A stretch of 38,227 bases of DNA from Dehalococcoidia bacterium (GTDB taxonomy: Bacteria; Chloroflexota; Dehalococcoidia; Dehalococcoidales; UBA1222): contig WQXK01000003.1 in the NCBI GenBank assembly GCA_009784845.1, positions 1-38,227 of the forward strand. The letters are read 5' to 3'. Under the pieces are notes generated by a model, which was given only the letters and a program-made list of their open reading frames with translations, was not told the origin of the DNA and searched no databases. Positions 8,742 to 17,045 of this stretch are shown here, one piece after another (position 1 is the first letter of the stretch; every line of letters begins with the position of its first letter). The translations under genes and the position numbers were made by a program.

Positions 8742-9437
8742 TTATTCTGCCGGTGTTTCCGCTGCTTCCTCTGTCTGATGGGCTTCGTCAACTGCGCCGC
8801 TGTTCTCGTCAGCAACGGCTGTCTCTTCCGCCTTGGGGGCTTCATCAACCGTGCTGTCAGCATCGTCAGATGCGCTGACTATATCCTCTGCCTGTGGGGT
8901 TTCAACCTCAGCAGATGTTTCCTCAACGGAGATTTCTTCAACGATGACTTCCTCAGCTGAGGCTTCCTCAACAACGGGAATGTCCGCAACTATCTCTTCT
9001 GCGACAATCTCCTCGGTGGCAACCTCACCAACGGCTGCGGCTCCGGCAGCTTCGAGCATAGCCAGCTTTTCCTTGCTCAGGCGCTTTTCCTTGATGCGGG
9101 CTGCCTTACCGGAAAGGTCGCGCAGGTAGAAGAGACGTGCGCGGCGTACCTTGCCGTGGCGTAACAGTTCTACGCGGGCTACGAACGGTGATGCATATGG
9201 GAAAGTACGTTCAACACCCACACCGTAAGCTACGCGGCGTACGGTAAAATTACCGCCGTCGGCAGCCGGGTGGATTTTGATTACTATACCCTGAAATACC
9301 TGAATGCGTTCTTTTCCACCTTCAATTATGCGCATGCTGACTTTGACACTGTCACCGGTAGTCAGCTGTGGAATAGGCTCTTTCTTTATAACGACTTTCT
9401 TTTCTTTAGCTTCTTTTTTCTTGGTATCGACGGCCAT
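8742..9437 (-). CDS. rplS: Ribosomal protein L19 with long acidic C-terminal extension
   Basis: L19 sits at the subunit interface of the 50S. Residues ~20-130 are a normal L19 ([23 protein letters not shown]...[11 protein letters not shown]...[10 protein letters not shown]). The usual bacterial protein is about 115 residues; this one has 231. The extra ~100 residues are almost entirely Glu, Ala, Val and Asp in loose EEIVAEE/VEETSAE-type repeats, a strongly acidic and probably disordered tail. The N-terminus is a short lysine-rich extension. The ATG at 9437 has GAGG at good spacing. In most bacteria rplS follows trmD; here trmD is 9 kb away and rplS leads into priA. Confidence 0.93.
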   Translation of the reverse strand: MAVDTKKKEAKEKKVVIKKEPIPQLTTGDSVKVSMRIIEGGKERIQVFQGIVIKIHPAADGGNFTVRRVAYGVGVERTFPYASPFVARVELLRHGKVRRARLFYLRDLSGKAARIKEKRLSKEKLAMLEAAGAAAVGEVATEEIVAEEIVADIPVVEEASAEEVIVEEISVEETSAEVETPQAEDIVSASDDADSTVDEAPKAEETAVADENSGAVDEAHQTEEAAETPAE

Positions 9438-9561
9438 GGATTTACCTCAATTTTTCAATATCCACATAAAATAACATAACAAGCGCAAATATTCAACCCT
9501 GCGTATAAGTCCAGTGCAACCTGCTCAATCCACAACTTTATTTTGATTGTTGTGCTACTGC

Positions 9562-9601
9562 AGCAGAGGGCTTCCACCGAATTCGGTGGAAGCCCTCTGC
9601 T
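9562..9601. other. Perfect 40-bp palindrome between the beta-propeller gene and rplS
   Basis: Positions 9562-9601 form an uninterrupted inverted repeat: 18-bp arms (AGCAGAGGGCTTCCACCG and its complement) around AATT. It lies 3' of the minus-strand lipoprotein gene and 5' of rplS. It could terminate the former, but there is no T-run on the minus side (CTGCAGTAGC follows). Otherwise it is a strong hairpin in the rplS leader or a protein site. Nothing else is recognised in 9438-9670. Confidence 0.6.
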
Positions 9602-9670
9602 AGGTGTTGAATGACTTGCCTTATTGCCCGAAACACACGTCGCGGGCTGGGGCAGTGTGCAGCCTGCAGG

Positions 9671-11569
9671 CTAATCTGTGTAACTTACGGTTTTAACCAA
9701 ATTGAAGTTTTTCATATCAATGACGCCGATGCTGTTGCCTGACACGACATAGAAAAACTCTGAAATATAGAGCCCGCGGCTATCCTCCCACCCGTATTTA
9801 TCCCACAAGTTACCATTTAGGTTGATGCTTGCGCGAAGGAAAAATCCTGTTTGGTTGTCATATCCATAAACCAAATACTCGGATTCGGCAGGAAAACCGA
9901 TGATATTTTTGCCTTGGTCAATCAAAATAGCCTTGTGATTATATAGCGCCGTGCTGTAGTAGGAGTTGAGAAGGAGCGTGTGCGCCTCAGTTACATCTTT
10001 GGGGTCAGAGGTGTTGAACATGGAAATCTTCATGCTCTCTCTCCAACCTGTCGTTTCATTTGCACTGTAGCCAAGCCCGAATAACAAGCCGTCGGCATAG
10101 ACATGCAGATACTGTGAAAAGCCGGGTATTTTCAATGCGCTGAGCACTACAGGCTTTTGCGGGTTGGATAAGTCTACGGCGAAAAGCGGGTCAACGGTGC
10201 GGAATGTGACAAAATACCCTATGTTGCCGTCAAATCGTACGGAGTAAACCCGTTCGCCTTGTGCCAGATTTTCAACTGAGCCGACGCAGTTAAGTGCCAT
10301 ATCAAGTATGTAAAGCCCGTTGGATGATCCTGCATCACCCCATTTGTAATCCGTTGTTCCGAAGAATGCGTCTGTTGTAATGGAGTATCTATAGGAGTCG
10401 TCTGTTGTGACAACGCGAAGGTATCCGTTGTACTCATCCATATAGAATTGGTTTCCCAAACTGCCGGGGATACTCCCGTAGGCTGCGACCTTAACGTTGC
10501 CGTTTGATATGTCGAGCCTTGTGATGTTGGTCAAGGTGTAGTTTAGATAATCAACAACGGAGTGAATACCATAGTCACGCGTGCTTTCCACGGACTTGTA
10601 CTCGTAGCTGGTGATATAAATATTTTGTGCCGACATGTACACGACCGAACCGCCGCAAAGGAGCGTCTGATTGGTGCTTACCTTTCCGGACGGCACGGCA
10701 ATGGTGGATACGACTGTGTAGGTCGTGGAGTTGATATAAGGCATTATGGCTATGCAGTCGGGTGCAATAAGTCTTTTTACGTCGTTGGTATAAAGCGCTG
10801 GAACGAAGGTCTCGGGGTCATCCTCTTCAATGGAATAAACGGAGTGTGATGATAAAAGATAAAGCGTGTTACCCACCATGCGGGATGTAAGTATATAGCC
10901 GTCCTGCCCCAGATTATACGCAAGTGTCGGTGTTGCGGGGTTGGATACGTCATATATGTAGGTTTTGCAAATCTGGTCGTATTTATAACCGTATGGTTCG
11001 TATTGATGTTCACTATGGTTGAACTGTGTGATTACCACGGCATATTTACCGCAGAGATATATTTCGGAGGCATACTCATAGGTATAATCGTAAGATGTCT
11101 TATTATTGATTGTGCTTTGTTGCTCGATTGGCGGTTTGACAATTTCTGTGGTGGATATAAGCTTGGTGTTTGCGCCGTCCGCTTTGAAAATTGAGAGTTT
11201 GCCGTCGCGTAAGCTGTAGATATATGTGCCGTCGGTTTTGACGATATCACCTTCGTCAATCCCCTCAACCTGAACGTTGGTACCGGAGTGGTCAATTTCA
11301 CTGCCGCCGAAAACGTTACCCGGAGGAGAATTCGCTGCTGTTGGTTGAATGAGCGAGTCAGATGCGGACGCTAAGGAAACAAAGCCTGGGCCGTAATAAC
11401 GATTGGGATTGCCCTGTGCTTCCTTAAGTGCATCGAAAATGGAGTCATAATCTGTGGCAAATGAGATATTGCCTTGGATTATCGGTGGGGGCGTGAGAGC
11501 TTGAGTACATCCTGCCACGCTTCCGCAAAGCAACAGTATTGCGACCAAACTAATGAGCACCTTTTTCAT
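9671..11569 (-). CDS. Secreted beta-propeller lipoprotein (PF09826-like)
   Basis: The ATG at 11569 has AGGAGG five bases upstream and begins a lipoprotein signal (MKKVLISLVAILLLCGSVAG, then C in a VAGC lipobox), giving 632 residues. After a ~60-residue linker comes the hallmark NVQVEGIDEGDIVKTDGTYI of the bacterial beta-propeller domain family, followed by many aromatic strand repeats (YLCGKYAVVI, LYLLSSHSVY, GYLRVVTT). The family is exported and its function is poorly known. Here it is probably lipid-anchored outside the membrane. It is monocistronic, between rplS and ftsZ on the same strand. The frame continues 28 codons upstream, but without a ribosome site. Confidence 0.85.
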   Translation of the reverse strand: MKKVLISLVAILLLCGSVAGCTQALTPPPIIQGNISFATDYDSIFDALKEAQGNPNRYYGPGFVSLASASDSLIQPTAANSPPGNVFGGSEIDHSGTNVQVEGIDEGDIVKTDGTYIYSLRDGKLSIFKADGANTKLISTTEIVKPPIEQQSTINNKTSYDYTYEYASEIYLCGKYAVVITQFNHSEHQYEPYGYKYDQICKTYIYDVSNPATPTLAYNLGQDGYILTSRMVGNTLYLLSSHSVYSIEEDDPETFVPALYTNDVKRLIAPDCIAIMPYINSTTYTVVSTIAVPSGKVSTNQTLLCGGSVVYMSAQNIYITSYEYKSVESTRDYGIHSVVDYLNYTLTNITRLDISNGNVKVAAYGSIPGSLGNQFYMDEYNGYLRVVTTDDSYRYSITTDAFFGTTDYKWGDAGSSNGLYILDMALNCVGSVENLAQGERVYSVRFDGNIGYFVTFRTVDPLFAVDLSNPQKPVVLSALKIPGFSQYLHVYADGLLFGLGYSANETTGWRESMKISMFNTSDPKDVTEAHTLLLNSYYSTALYNHKAILIDQGKNIIGFPAESEYLVYGYDNQTGFFLRASINLNGNLWDKYGWEDSRGLYISEFFYVVSGNSIGVIDMKNFNLVKTVSYTD

Positions 11570-11614
11570 GAGAACCTCCTGCCTGAAATGTTTTAGATAA
11601 AATACTCTTTTATT

Positions 11615-11620
11615 ATTATA
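11615..11620 (-). promoter_or_regulatory. -10 element upstream of the lipoprotein gene
   Basis: A perfect TATAAT on the minus strand lies 45 bp upstream of the lipoprotein ATG. The -35 region is AT-rich without a clear TTGACA. Confidence 0.4.
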
Positions 11621-11732
11621 CAATCGGATGTGCATAAAAAGTTTCAAATGCAAGAATAATTTTTTGGGGATGGTGTTATATGAGCAAAACGCCGCATTCC
11701 CTCAAGTGGCATAATGTGTTGGAGGCTATTAA

Positions 11733-12032
11733 CCCCCGTTCCTGCAAAACATTTTACAATGCTCATTTTGTTATCCGGTTCCCAACGGCATAGAAACCGC
11801 GGATCCGGATGAGTGCGTTTATTATACACCCCCCGCACTCCCCGGTTTTGCTCCACGGACGACTTTTCCTGCTGAGGGTGTGGTGCTTGCTGAATTTACA
11901 GGTAACGGAACAGAGAACATTATATTGACAGTGAATGATTATATCGGTAATCACCTTGTCATCCGCGACCCTATTCCAGGTGGTGTCCGATACACGGGCT
12001 GGATTGTTTTCAGCATTGGTCTTGAGAACTAA
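11733..12032 (+). pseudogene. Probable decayed gene fragment between lipoprotein and ftsZ
   Basis: In the 600-bp gap 11570-12169 one plus-strand frame is open for 99 codons to a TAA at 12030-12032 but has no plausible start; it begins just after a TAA. The last ~55 codons read like real protein: EGVVLAEFTGNGTENIILTV, then DYIGNHLVIRDPIPGG and YTGWIVFSIGLEN, with beta-strand alternation and ordinary codon choice. I recognise no family. A 5'-truncated relic is the simplest reading; chance cannot be excluded. The rest of the gap holds only the lipoprotein promoter and the ftsZ terminator hairpins. Confidence 0.3.
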
Positions 12033-12069
12033 ACTCTCTTTTAAACTAAACTGAAGCGCAACGACAGCC

Positions 12070-12094
12070 AACTGGGTAGTGTCACTACCCAGTT
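12070..12094. other. Second hairpin downstream of ftsZ
   Basis: AACTGGGTAGTG and CACTACCCAGTT form a perfect 12-bp stem with a one-base nominal loop. It follows the stronger terminator hairpin on the minus strand by 14 bp. It may be a backup terminator or a 3' protective structure. Confidence 0.5.
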
Positions 12095-12108
12095 CAACTT
12101 GGAAAACA

Positions 12109-12140
12109 AGGGCACCAGTCCCCACGGGGACTGGTGCCCT
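12109..12140 (-). terminator. ftsZ intrinsic terminator
   Basis: AGGGCACCAGTCCCC (12109-12123) pairs perfectly with GGGGACTGGTGCCCT (12126-12140). Reading on the minus strand it is followed by TTGTTTTCC, a T-rich tail. It lies 30 bp after the ftsZ stop. Confidence 0.8.
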
Positions 12141-12169
12141 AATTCTGCTTGTTTGTTATTCTAATTCAA

Positions 12170-13294
12170 TTATGAGTTGTAAGTGCGGGTTTGCTGGCGA
12201 ACCATGTTTCCCTGCGGTACTGCGCGGCGGTTACCCAGCTTATTCCAGCGTCGCAGGAATGATGGCATATCCAACTCTTCCTCGGTCTTGATGCTTCGGA
12301 GTTTCTTGGTGAACTCGTCATCCTCTTTGGAGGATACTTCGGTCTTGTTGACGAAGCCTGTGGCTATAAGGGTTATGCGTACGTCATTTCCCATAGCGGC
12401 ATCTGATGCCACACCGAAGATAATGTTGGCATCCGGATCGACTGCCTGCTTTATGACCTCAGCGGCCTCATTCACCTCAAACAGTGTAAGATCGGTTCCG
12501 CCGACTACGTTGAACAACACGCCCTTGGAGCCTTCAATGGTAACATCCAGTAAGGGGCTGGCCAGGGCGGCACGGGCGGCATCGATAGCGCGGTTCTTGC
12601 CGCTTGCGCGACCGATGGACATCCATGCTGGTCCGGCATCTTTCATAACGGCTCTTACATCGGCAAAGTCAAGGTTAATCATACCCGGTACGGTGATGAC
12701 CTCGGAAATCGCCTGTACGCCGTGGCGTAATACGTCATCGGCCATCTTGAATGCGGTATCCACACCAGTCTTGGGATCGCAAAGATTGAGCAGTTGGTCG
12801 TTGGGGATGATAATCAGGGTATCAACCTTGCCCAGTAGGCGTGTGATGCCCTCCTGCGCTACCTGCATGCGGTGAGCGCCTTCAAATGAGAATGGTTTGG
12901 TAACAACAGCGATGGTGAGAGCCCCGGTTTCCTTGGCGATTTGGGCTACCACGGGGGCTGATCCGGTGCCTGTGCCGCCGCCCATACCGGCGGTGACGAA
13001 GACCATATCCGCGCCGCTTACCATTTCCTTTATTTCATCGCGGCTTTCCTCTGCTGCTTTCTGTCCGGTGTTGTGGTCGCCGCCGGCACCCAGTCCGCGA
13101 GTCAGTTTCTCGCCGATTTGTAATCTGACAGGAGCCTCGGTAATAGCCAATGCCTGGGCATCGGTATTTACTGCAATGAACTCAACGCCCTGTATTTCCT
13201 CGCGCACCATGCGAGTGATAGCGTTGCTGCCGCCGCCGCCGCAACCGAAAACCTTGATGCGAGCCCCATTGGGAACAAAACTCGTTTTAGCCAT
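12170..13294 (-). CDS. ftsZ: Cell division GTPase FtsZ
   Basis: FtsZ polymerises into the cytokinetic ring. The 374-residue protein has the tubulin-type GTP site GGGTGTG (105-111) and the N-terminal [11 protein letters not shown] loop. The T7 synergy loop NLDFADV (207-213) is present. After a short linker the conserved C-terminal peptide is DMPSFLRR, the FtsA-binding tail. Unusually, ~25 residues follow that peptide. The ATG has AAGGAGGGG upstream. It starts 31 bp after ftsA, in one operon. A strong terminator follows. Confidence 0.98.
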   Translation of the reverse strand: MAKTSFVPNGARIKVFGCGGGGSNAITRMVREEIQGVEFIAVNTDAQALAITEAPVRLQIGEKLTRGLGAGGDHNTGQKAAEESRDEIKEMVSGADMVFVTAGMGGGTGTGSAPVVAQIAKETGALTIAVVTKPFSFEGAHRMQVAQEGITRLLGKVDTLIIIPNDQLLNLCDPKTGVDTAFKMADDVLRHGVQAISEVITVPGMINLDFADVRAVMKDAGPAWMSIGRASGKNRAIDAARAALASPLLDVTIEGSKGVLFNVVGGTDLTLFEVNEAAEVIKQAVDPDANIIFGVASDAAMGNDVRITLIATGFVNKTEVSSKEDDEFTKKLRSIKTEEELDMPSFLRRWNKLGNRRAVPQGNMVRQQTRTYNS

Positions 13295-13325
13295 TTTTCC
13301 CCTCCTTAATTTATATCTTTCCTTA

Positions 13326-14552
13326 TTATTTGCCGCCGAATAGAGATGTTAGACGATTTGCAAAACCACGCAGGCGGGCACCGAAGCCTCCGCCGTTCCA
13401 TTCCTTTGTGCGCTGACCGCCGTGTTTCGAGCCCCACAGTAACAATCCTACGCCGGTGGCATAAGCCGGGTCGCGCAGGTAGTCGGTGATACCGGTGATG
13501 TGCAGCGGGCATCCTACGCGTACAGGAAGCCTGAGCACGTCACAACCGAGAGTTTCAATGCCGGAGAGATTGGAGCTGCCGCCGGTGAGCACTAGTCCGG
13601 CCGGAATTACAGACTCGTAATCCGAGCCCGGCAACTCAAGCATTACCAGACGCAGAATTTCTTCTACGCGGGCGTGCAGTATGTCGCATAAGTCCTGATA
13701 AGAGATGCCGTGACCATCCTCGGAAATGGGGGTGGTGTTGGCCATTTTGTTCTCATAAACCGACATTACGCTGCCGTAGCGTTTCTTCATTTCCTCGGCG
13801 ACCTCAAACGGAAGTCCGAGACCGATGGATACGTCGCGCGTCAGCTGGTAACCTGCAACCGGCAGGATGGCTGTATGATAGATACTGCCGTCCTTAAAGA
13901 TACAGATATCCGTGGTGCCGCCGCCGATATCGGCGATGGCTACGCCCGCCTGGCGTTCGTCCTCAGTCAGAACGGCTTCAGACGAAGCTAATGGCTCGAG
14001 CACCATGTCTTCAATGTCGATACCGATGCTGCGTACGCATTTGACCAGATTCTGAATGGAGTTTGCTGCCGCTGTAATGATGTGGGTTTCCACGTCGAGT
14101 CGGAAACCATGCATGCCTACAGGGTTTTTGACTCCCGGCTGCCCGTCAACTGCGTAGGTACGCGGTATGACATGCAGCAGTTTGCGGTCCTGTGCCACCT
14201 TAATGCTCTGGGCATTATTCATGACGCGGCGCAGATCATCGGGACGTACCAGCTTGTCATTGCGTGTGATAGCTACCACGCCACTTTTATTTGTGGATGA
14301 TACATGCCGTCCGGTAACGCCCACATAGGCCGATTCGACCTTTATGTCGCACGACTGCTCGGCTTTGCGGATTGAGTCGCGGATGGCGTCTTTGGCATCA
14401 TTGATGTTGACTACCAAGCCCTTGTGCATGCCGTACGAAGGGGTGATGCCTACACCGACAACACGTACACCGCCGTTATCCTGTTCGGCGATGATGGTGG
14501 CTATCTTTGTGGTGCCGACATCAATCGCGGTAATGGTTGATTTCCTGCTCAT
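13326..14552 (-). CDS. ftsA: Cell division protein FtsA (actin-like membrane tether)
   Basis: FtsA is the actin-fold ATPase that ties FtsZ filaments to the membrane. The 408-residue protein has the phosphate-1 motif AIDVGTTKI (9-17), a 1C domain between it and the second half, [13 protein letters not shown] for phosphate-2, and [10 protein letters not shown] for the adenosine motif. The C-terminus [13 protein letters not shown] is the expected amphipathic membrane-targeting helix. The ATG has AAAGGAGGAGG upstream. It precedes ftsZ. Between rsmH and ftsA there is a terminator-like hairpin, so ftsAZ may be expressed partly on its own. Confidence 0.97.
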   Translation of the reverse strand: MSRKSTITAIDVGTTKIATIIAEQDNGGVRVVGVGITPSYGMHKGLVVNINDAKDAIRDSIRKAEQSCDIKVESAYVGVTGRHVSSTNKSGVVAITRNDKLVRPDDLRRVMNNAQSIKVAQDRKLLHVIPRTYAVDGQPGVKNPVGMHGFRLDVETHIITAAANSIQNLVKCVRSIGIDIEDMVLEPLASSEAVLTEDERQAGVAIADIGGGTTDICIFKDGSIYHTAILPVAGYQLTRDVSIGLGLPFEVAEEMKKRYGSVMSVYENKMANTTPISEDGHGISYQDLCDILHARVEEILRLVMLELPGSDYESVIPAGLVLTGGSSNLSGIETLGCDVLRLPVRVGCPLHITGITDYLRDPAYATGVGLLLWGSKHGGQRTKEWNGGGFGARLRGFANRLTSLFGGK

Positions 14553-14585
14553 ATTTCCTCCTCCTTTAGATACTCCTGTTATACA

Positions 14586-14603
14586 AAAACCCCCCGAGGG
14601 TTG
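14586..14603 (-). terminator. Small terminator between rsmH and ftsA
   Basis: On the minus strand AACCC, a TCGGG loop and GGGTT are followed by TTTG. The stem is short (5 bp), so termination may be partial. It lies ~60 bp after the rsmH stop and ~35 bp before the ftsA start. Confidence 0.45.
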
Positions 14604-14662
14604 TTTTTACCATCTTTATGTTGTCATCTTCTTACGTCCGTAGCTGTTCGTCCCTTACCCTG

Positions 14663-15709
14663 CTAATTCAAATTCAATACCGTGTTGAAACACGTGCGTT
14701 TTTTAGAGGATTTCCGCGCCGTGACACTTTTTCTTCCGGCGCTCACATGGAAAAGCCGTGCCGCCTCGGGCCATTCCTGGCTGCTTATTATGCGCTCTGC
14801 TACGCGAAGCTTGGCACTGCGCGAGCGCGGGTTGGCTTTTTCTTCGGCCAGGCTGGGCACTACAACCTGCTTGCTTAGCAGTTTCAGCCGCGGCTGGTGC
14901 TGGCAAACGCATTGCGGCAGTCCCGGCGGGCAAAGACATCTGGCGGACTCGCGTCGCATGAAGTTCTTAACGATGCGGTCCTCCAGCGAATGATAACTGA
15001 TGACAACCAGCTTCCCGCCGTGCCCCAGCAACTCCAGCGCCTGACCCAAGGCACTCTCAAGGTGCTGCAACTCTTCATTGACTGCTATGCGCAGTGCCTG
15101 AAAGGTCTTGGTGGCCGGATGGATACGGCTGTGTTTGGGCACAACACTCTCAATAAGCGATGCCAACTGAGCGGTGCTGTAAAGCGGGCGCGAGCGCACG
15201 ATAAGGCGGGCAATCTGGCGACTGTGTGTCTCCTCACCAAACTCAAAGAGTATGCGCGCAAGCTCAGCCTCGGAGTACTGATTTACAATATCGGCAGCCG
15301 ATATGGTCTGATTGGGGTCAAAGCGCATATCCAGCGGCGCATCGTGCTGAAAGCTAAAGCCGCTTCCGTTTTGGCTGAGTTGCATGGAGGACAGACCCAG
15401 ATCAAACAGTATGCCGTTAACAGGCTTAAAGTCGTGCCTGCTGCAGATTTGCGACAACTCGGCAAAATTGCCGTTGACTAAAAGAGCGGAATTGCCGAAT
15501 GATGACAGGCTCTCCTGCGCTAATGCGATCGCAGTCGGATCGGCATCAATGCCCAGCAGCTGTCCGCCGGGGGCACTGCGCTGCAAAATCGCCTCGGCAT
15601 GTCCGCCGGCGCCTAGGGTGCAGTCAATATAGCGCCCGCCCGGCAGGATGGTCATGGCATCAAGCGTTTCCTTTAATAGTACAGGGATATGCAACGTCGC
15701 GGTTGGCAT
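14663..15709 (-). CDS. rsmH: 16S rRNA (cytosine1402-N4)-methyltransferase RsmH (MraW)
   Basis: RsmH methylates N4 of C1402 in the 16S decoding centre using SAM. Starting at the ATG at 15709 (AAGGAAG four bases upstream) the protein has 348 residues. It begins [11 protein letters not shown], then has the SAM motif [16 protein letters not shown] and GIDADPTAI, the family-specific [10 protein letters not shown] and the [11 protein letters not shown] segment. [13 protein letters not shown] is near the C-terminus. The upstream extension of the frame (50 codons) overlaps mraZ and lacks family similarity. It starts 10 bp after mraZ, as in the classic division cluster. The C-terminal ~25 residues are basic. 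Confidence 0.96.
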   Translation of the reverse strand: MPTATLHIPVLLKETLDAMTILPGGRYIDCTLGAGGHAEAILQRSAPGGQLLGIDADPTAIALAQESLSSFGNSALLVNGNFAELSQICSRHDFKPVNGILFDLGLSSMQLSQNGSGFSFQHDAPLDMRFDPNQTISAADIVNQYSEAELARILFEFGEETHSRQIARLIVRSRPLYSTAQLASLIESVVPKHSRIHPATKTFQALRIAVNEELQHLESALGQALELLGHGGKLVVISYHSLEDRIVKNFMRRESARCLCPPGLPQCVCQHQPRLKLLSKQVVVPSLAEEKANPRSRSAKLRVAERIISSQEWPEAARLFHVSAGRKSVTARKSSKKRTCFNTVLNLN

Positions 15710-15719
15710 GATACTTCCT

Positions 15720-16145
15720 TTAATGTAACTCCAAACTTTCCAATATCTGCCATGCCTCGGCCAGATCATCTGCTTTTTCGATTTCCCAGGCAGCCTTGTC
15801 CCACAACTCAAGGTAGTTGTTGGTGCCAACCACCACAACATCGCCTCCCAAGCTGGCATAGACCCGCAGTGTGCTTGGTATGGTTATGCGACCCTGGGAA
15901 TCAAATTCCGTGGGTGAAGCCGAGCCGAAAAGGGCACGCTGTATTTTGCGCAACTTACTGTGGGATAATCCGCCGCCTGTAATACTGTCTGCCACTTTCT
16001 TCCATTCGGCAACAGTGTAAATGGCTAGACATTTCTCAGGGCTCGGCGCTACAATGACGCCGTCCTTGAAAAACTGACGAAAACGGGGAGGTAACGGTAC
16101 CCGCCCTTTTTCATCTAAGCGATACTCAAATTCACCAAGAAACAT
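15720..16145 (-). CDS. mraZ: Transcriptional regulator MraZ
   Basis: MraZ is the SpoVT/AbrB-fold regulator of the division cluster. It contains two tandem copies of the fold: [22 protein letters not shown] and [20 protein letters not shown] chose the ATG at 16145 because the family starts MFLGE, giving 141 residues. The frame also has GTG codons at 16169 and 16166, but those fall in the repeat that looks like the MraZ operator. It is the first gene of mraZ-rsmH. MraZ usually represses its own promoter. Confidence 0.94.
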   Translation of the reverse strand: MFLGEFEYRLDEKGRVPLPPRFRQFFKDGVIVAPSPEKCLAIYTVAEWKKVADSITGGGLSHSKLRKIQRALFGSASPTEFDSQGRITIPSTLRVYASLGGDVVVVGTNNYLELWDKAAWEIEKADDLAEAWQILESLELH

Positions 16146-16165
16146 GGATTGTAATACCTCTTTCA

Positions 16166-16180
16166 CCACTTTCCCCCACT
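16166..16180 (-). promoter_or_regulatory. MraZ-box-like direct repeat
   Basis: On the minus strand AGTGG occurs twice with exact 10-bp spacing (16180-16176 and 16170-16166), within AGTGGGGGAAAGTGGTGAAA. Known MraZ operators are G-rich TGGG/GTGG repeats at 10-bp periodicity near the mraZ start. The site lies just past the promoter -10. Confidence 0.55.
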
Positions 16181-16187
16181 ATTAACC

Positions 16188-16218
16188 ATTCTACACTAGT
16201 TCAATGCGTCATTGTCAA
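16188..16218 (-). promoter_or_regulatory. mraZ promoter
   Basis: TTGACA (16218-16213) and TAGAAT (16193-16188) are spaced 19 bp on the minus strand. The start would fall near 16181, at the AGTGG repeat. The spacer is slightly long. Confidence 0.5.
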
Positions 16219-16289
16219 TACTTTTGAGAGGAAAATTTAGTTAACGGATAACTTATGTTGTCAAGGCTTGGGTGAGTCGGGGGGTGTGA

Positions 16290-16526
16290 ACCGCTGATAA
16301 CTTTGAAATTGGCTTAAAAGCTAGGAGGCATGCCGCCCTTGCACCTTATCTTTTCTGTGCTAAAACAAAGTCTGAGTTTAGATTAGCTGGAGACGTCGCT
16401 ACATTCAAACTATTGGAGAACGTATATCCATCCATTGCAATTGGTGGCGGCGGACTTATTTGCACCTATGACAAGGTGTTATCACTCGGCGAAAAGGCAA
16501 GAATCATCCCGCTGAATTATATATAG
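16290..16526 (+). pseudogene. Decayed protein-coding fragment upstream of hipB
   Basis: In the 582-bp stretch 16146-16727 a plus-strand frame is open for 78 codons to a TAG at 16524-16526, starting directly after a TGA and without ATG or GTG. It reads like protein (KTKSEFRLAGDVATFKLLEN, then VYPSIAIGGGGLICTYDKVL and SLGEKARIIPLNYI). A second short frame ending at a TAA at 16615-16617 (VGAGNHVYGNKTLFACEYSV) also looks protein-like. No family is recognised. Together they suggest a degraded gene beside the toxin-antitoxin module. Confidence 0.3.
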
Positions 16527-16667
16527 GTTTCATGCTTTTTGGGTGAGGTTTTGGGTTGGTGCCGGTAATCATGTTTATGGCAACAAGACTTTGTTTGCAT
16601 GTGAATATAGTGTATAAATATATCTGTTAAGTGCAAAAATGGGCAATAACACATAGAAAGCTGGCTG

Positions 16668-16696
16668 TTGACGCCGGCATTATTTTTGTATATAAT
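16668..16696 (+). promoter_or_regulatory. hipBA promoter
   Basis: TTGACG (16668-16673), a 17-bp spacer and a perfect TATAAT (16691-16696) precede hipB by 31 bp. This is a strong promoter, as expected for an antitoxin-repressed operon. No clear operator dyad is visible. Confidence 0.7.
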
Positions 16697-16727
16697 GCGC
16701 GCAACACTTTAGCATTGAAAGCGGGTT

Positions 16728-17039
16728 ATGCCACATATGGATTTGGATGAAAAGAAATTAGGGGAGACCATACGCCGCCTTAGAATTCACAAGGGAATAC
16801 CTCTTGAGAAAGTGGCTGCAAAAGCCAGCCTTTCACCGATGTCTGTCAGGGCGCTTGAGATGGGACGCGGTTCTACGCTTTCGACATCATTGAAAGTACT
16901 TAAGGCGATTGATGAAACTGAATTTCTTCTGAACTGGATGCAAAAAAGCAAAGAGGTAAGCCCTTTGCTGGCGCTTAGATATTCCAGAAAGCAAGCGATA
17001 GAGCCGAAACGTGTTTCCAAAAAACGTGTAAGAGAATAA
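16728..17039 (+). CDS. hipB: HipB-like XRE-family antitoxin
   Basis: This 103-residue helix-turn-helix protein begins with a Cro/C1-type domain: LGETIRRLRIHKGIPLEKVA then ASLSPMSVRALEMGRGSTLS. It lies 6 bp before a HipA-family kinase, so it is probably the antitoxin and repressor of the pair. The C-terminal ~30 residues are very basic (RYSRKQAIEPKRVSKKRVRE), unlike the short C-terminus of E. coli HipB. The ATG at 16728 or the one at 16737 could be used; neither has a strong ribosome site. Confidence 0.8.
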   Translation: MPHMDLDEKKLGETIRRLRIHKGIPLEKVAAKASLSPMSVRALEMGRGSTLSTSLKVLKAIDETEFLLNWMQKSKEVSPLLALRYSRKQAIEPKRVSKKRVRE

Positions 17040-17045
17040 TTTGAT

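Noticed and set aside
12183..12875. 230-codon plus-strand frame opposite ftsZ
   Set aside because: It is a mirror of a highly conserved gene, with no promoter, ribosome site or recognisable domain.
15710..15859. Upstream extension of rsmH
   Set aside because: It overlaps mraZ, has no family similarity, and a good ribosome site marks the ATG at 15709.
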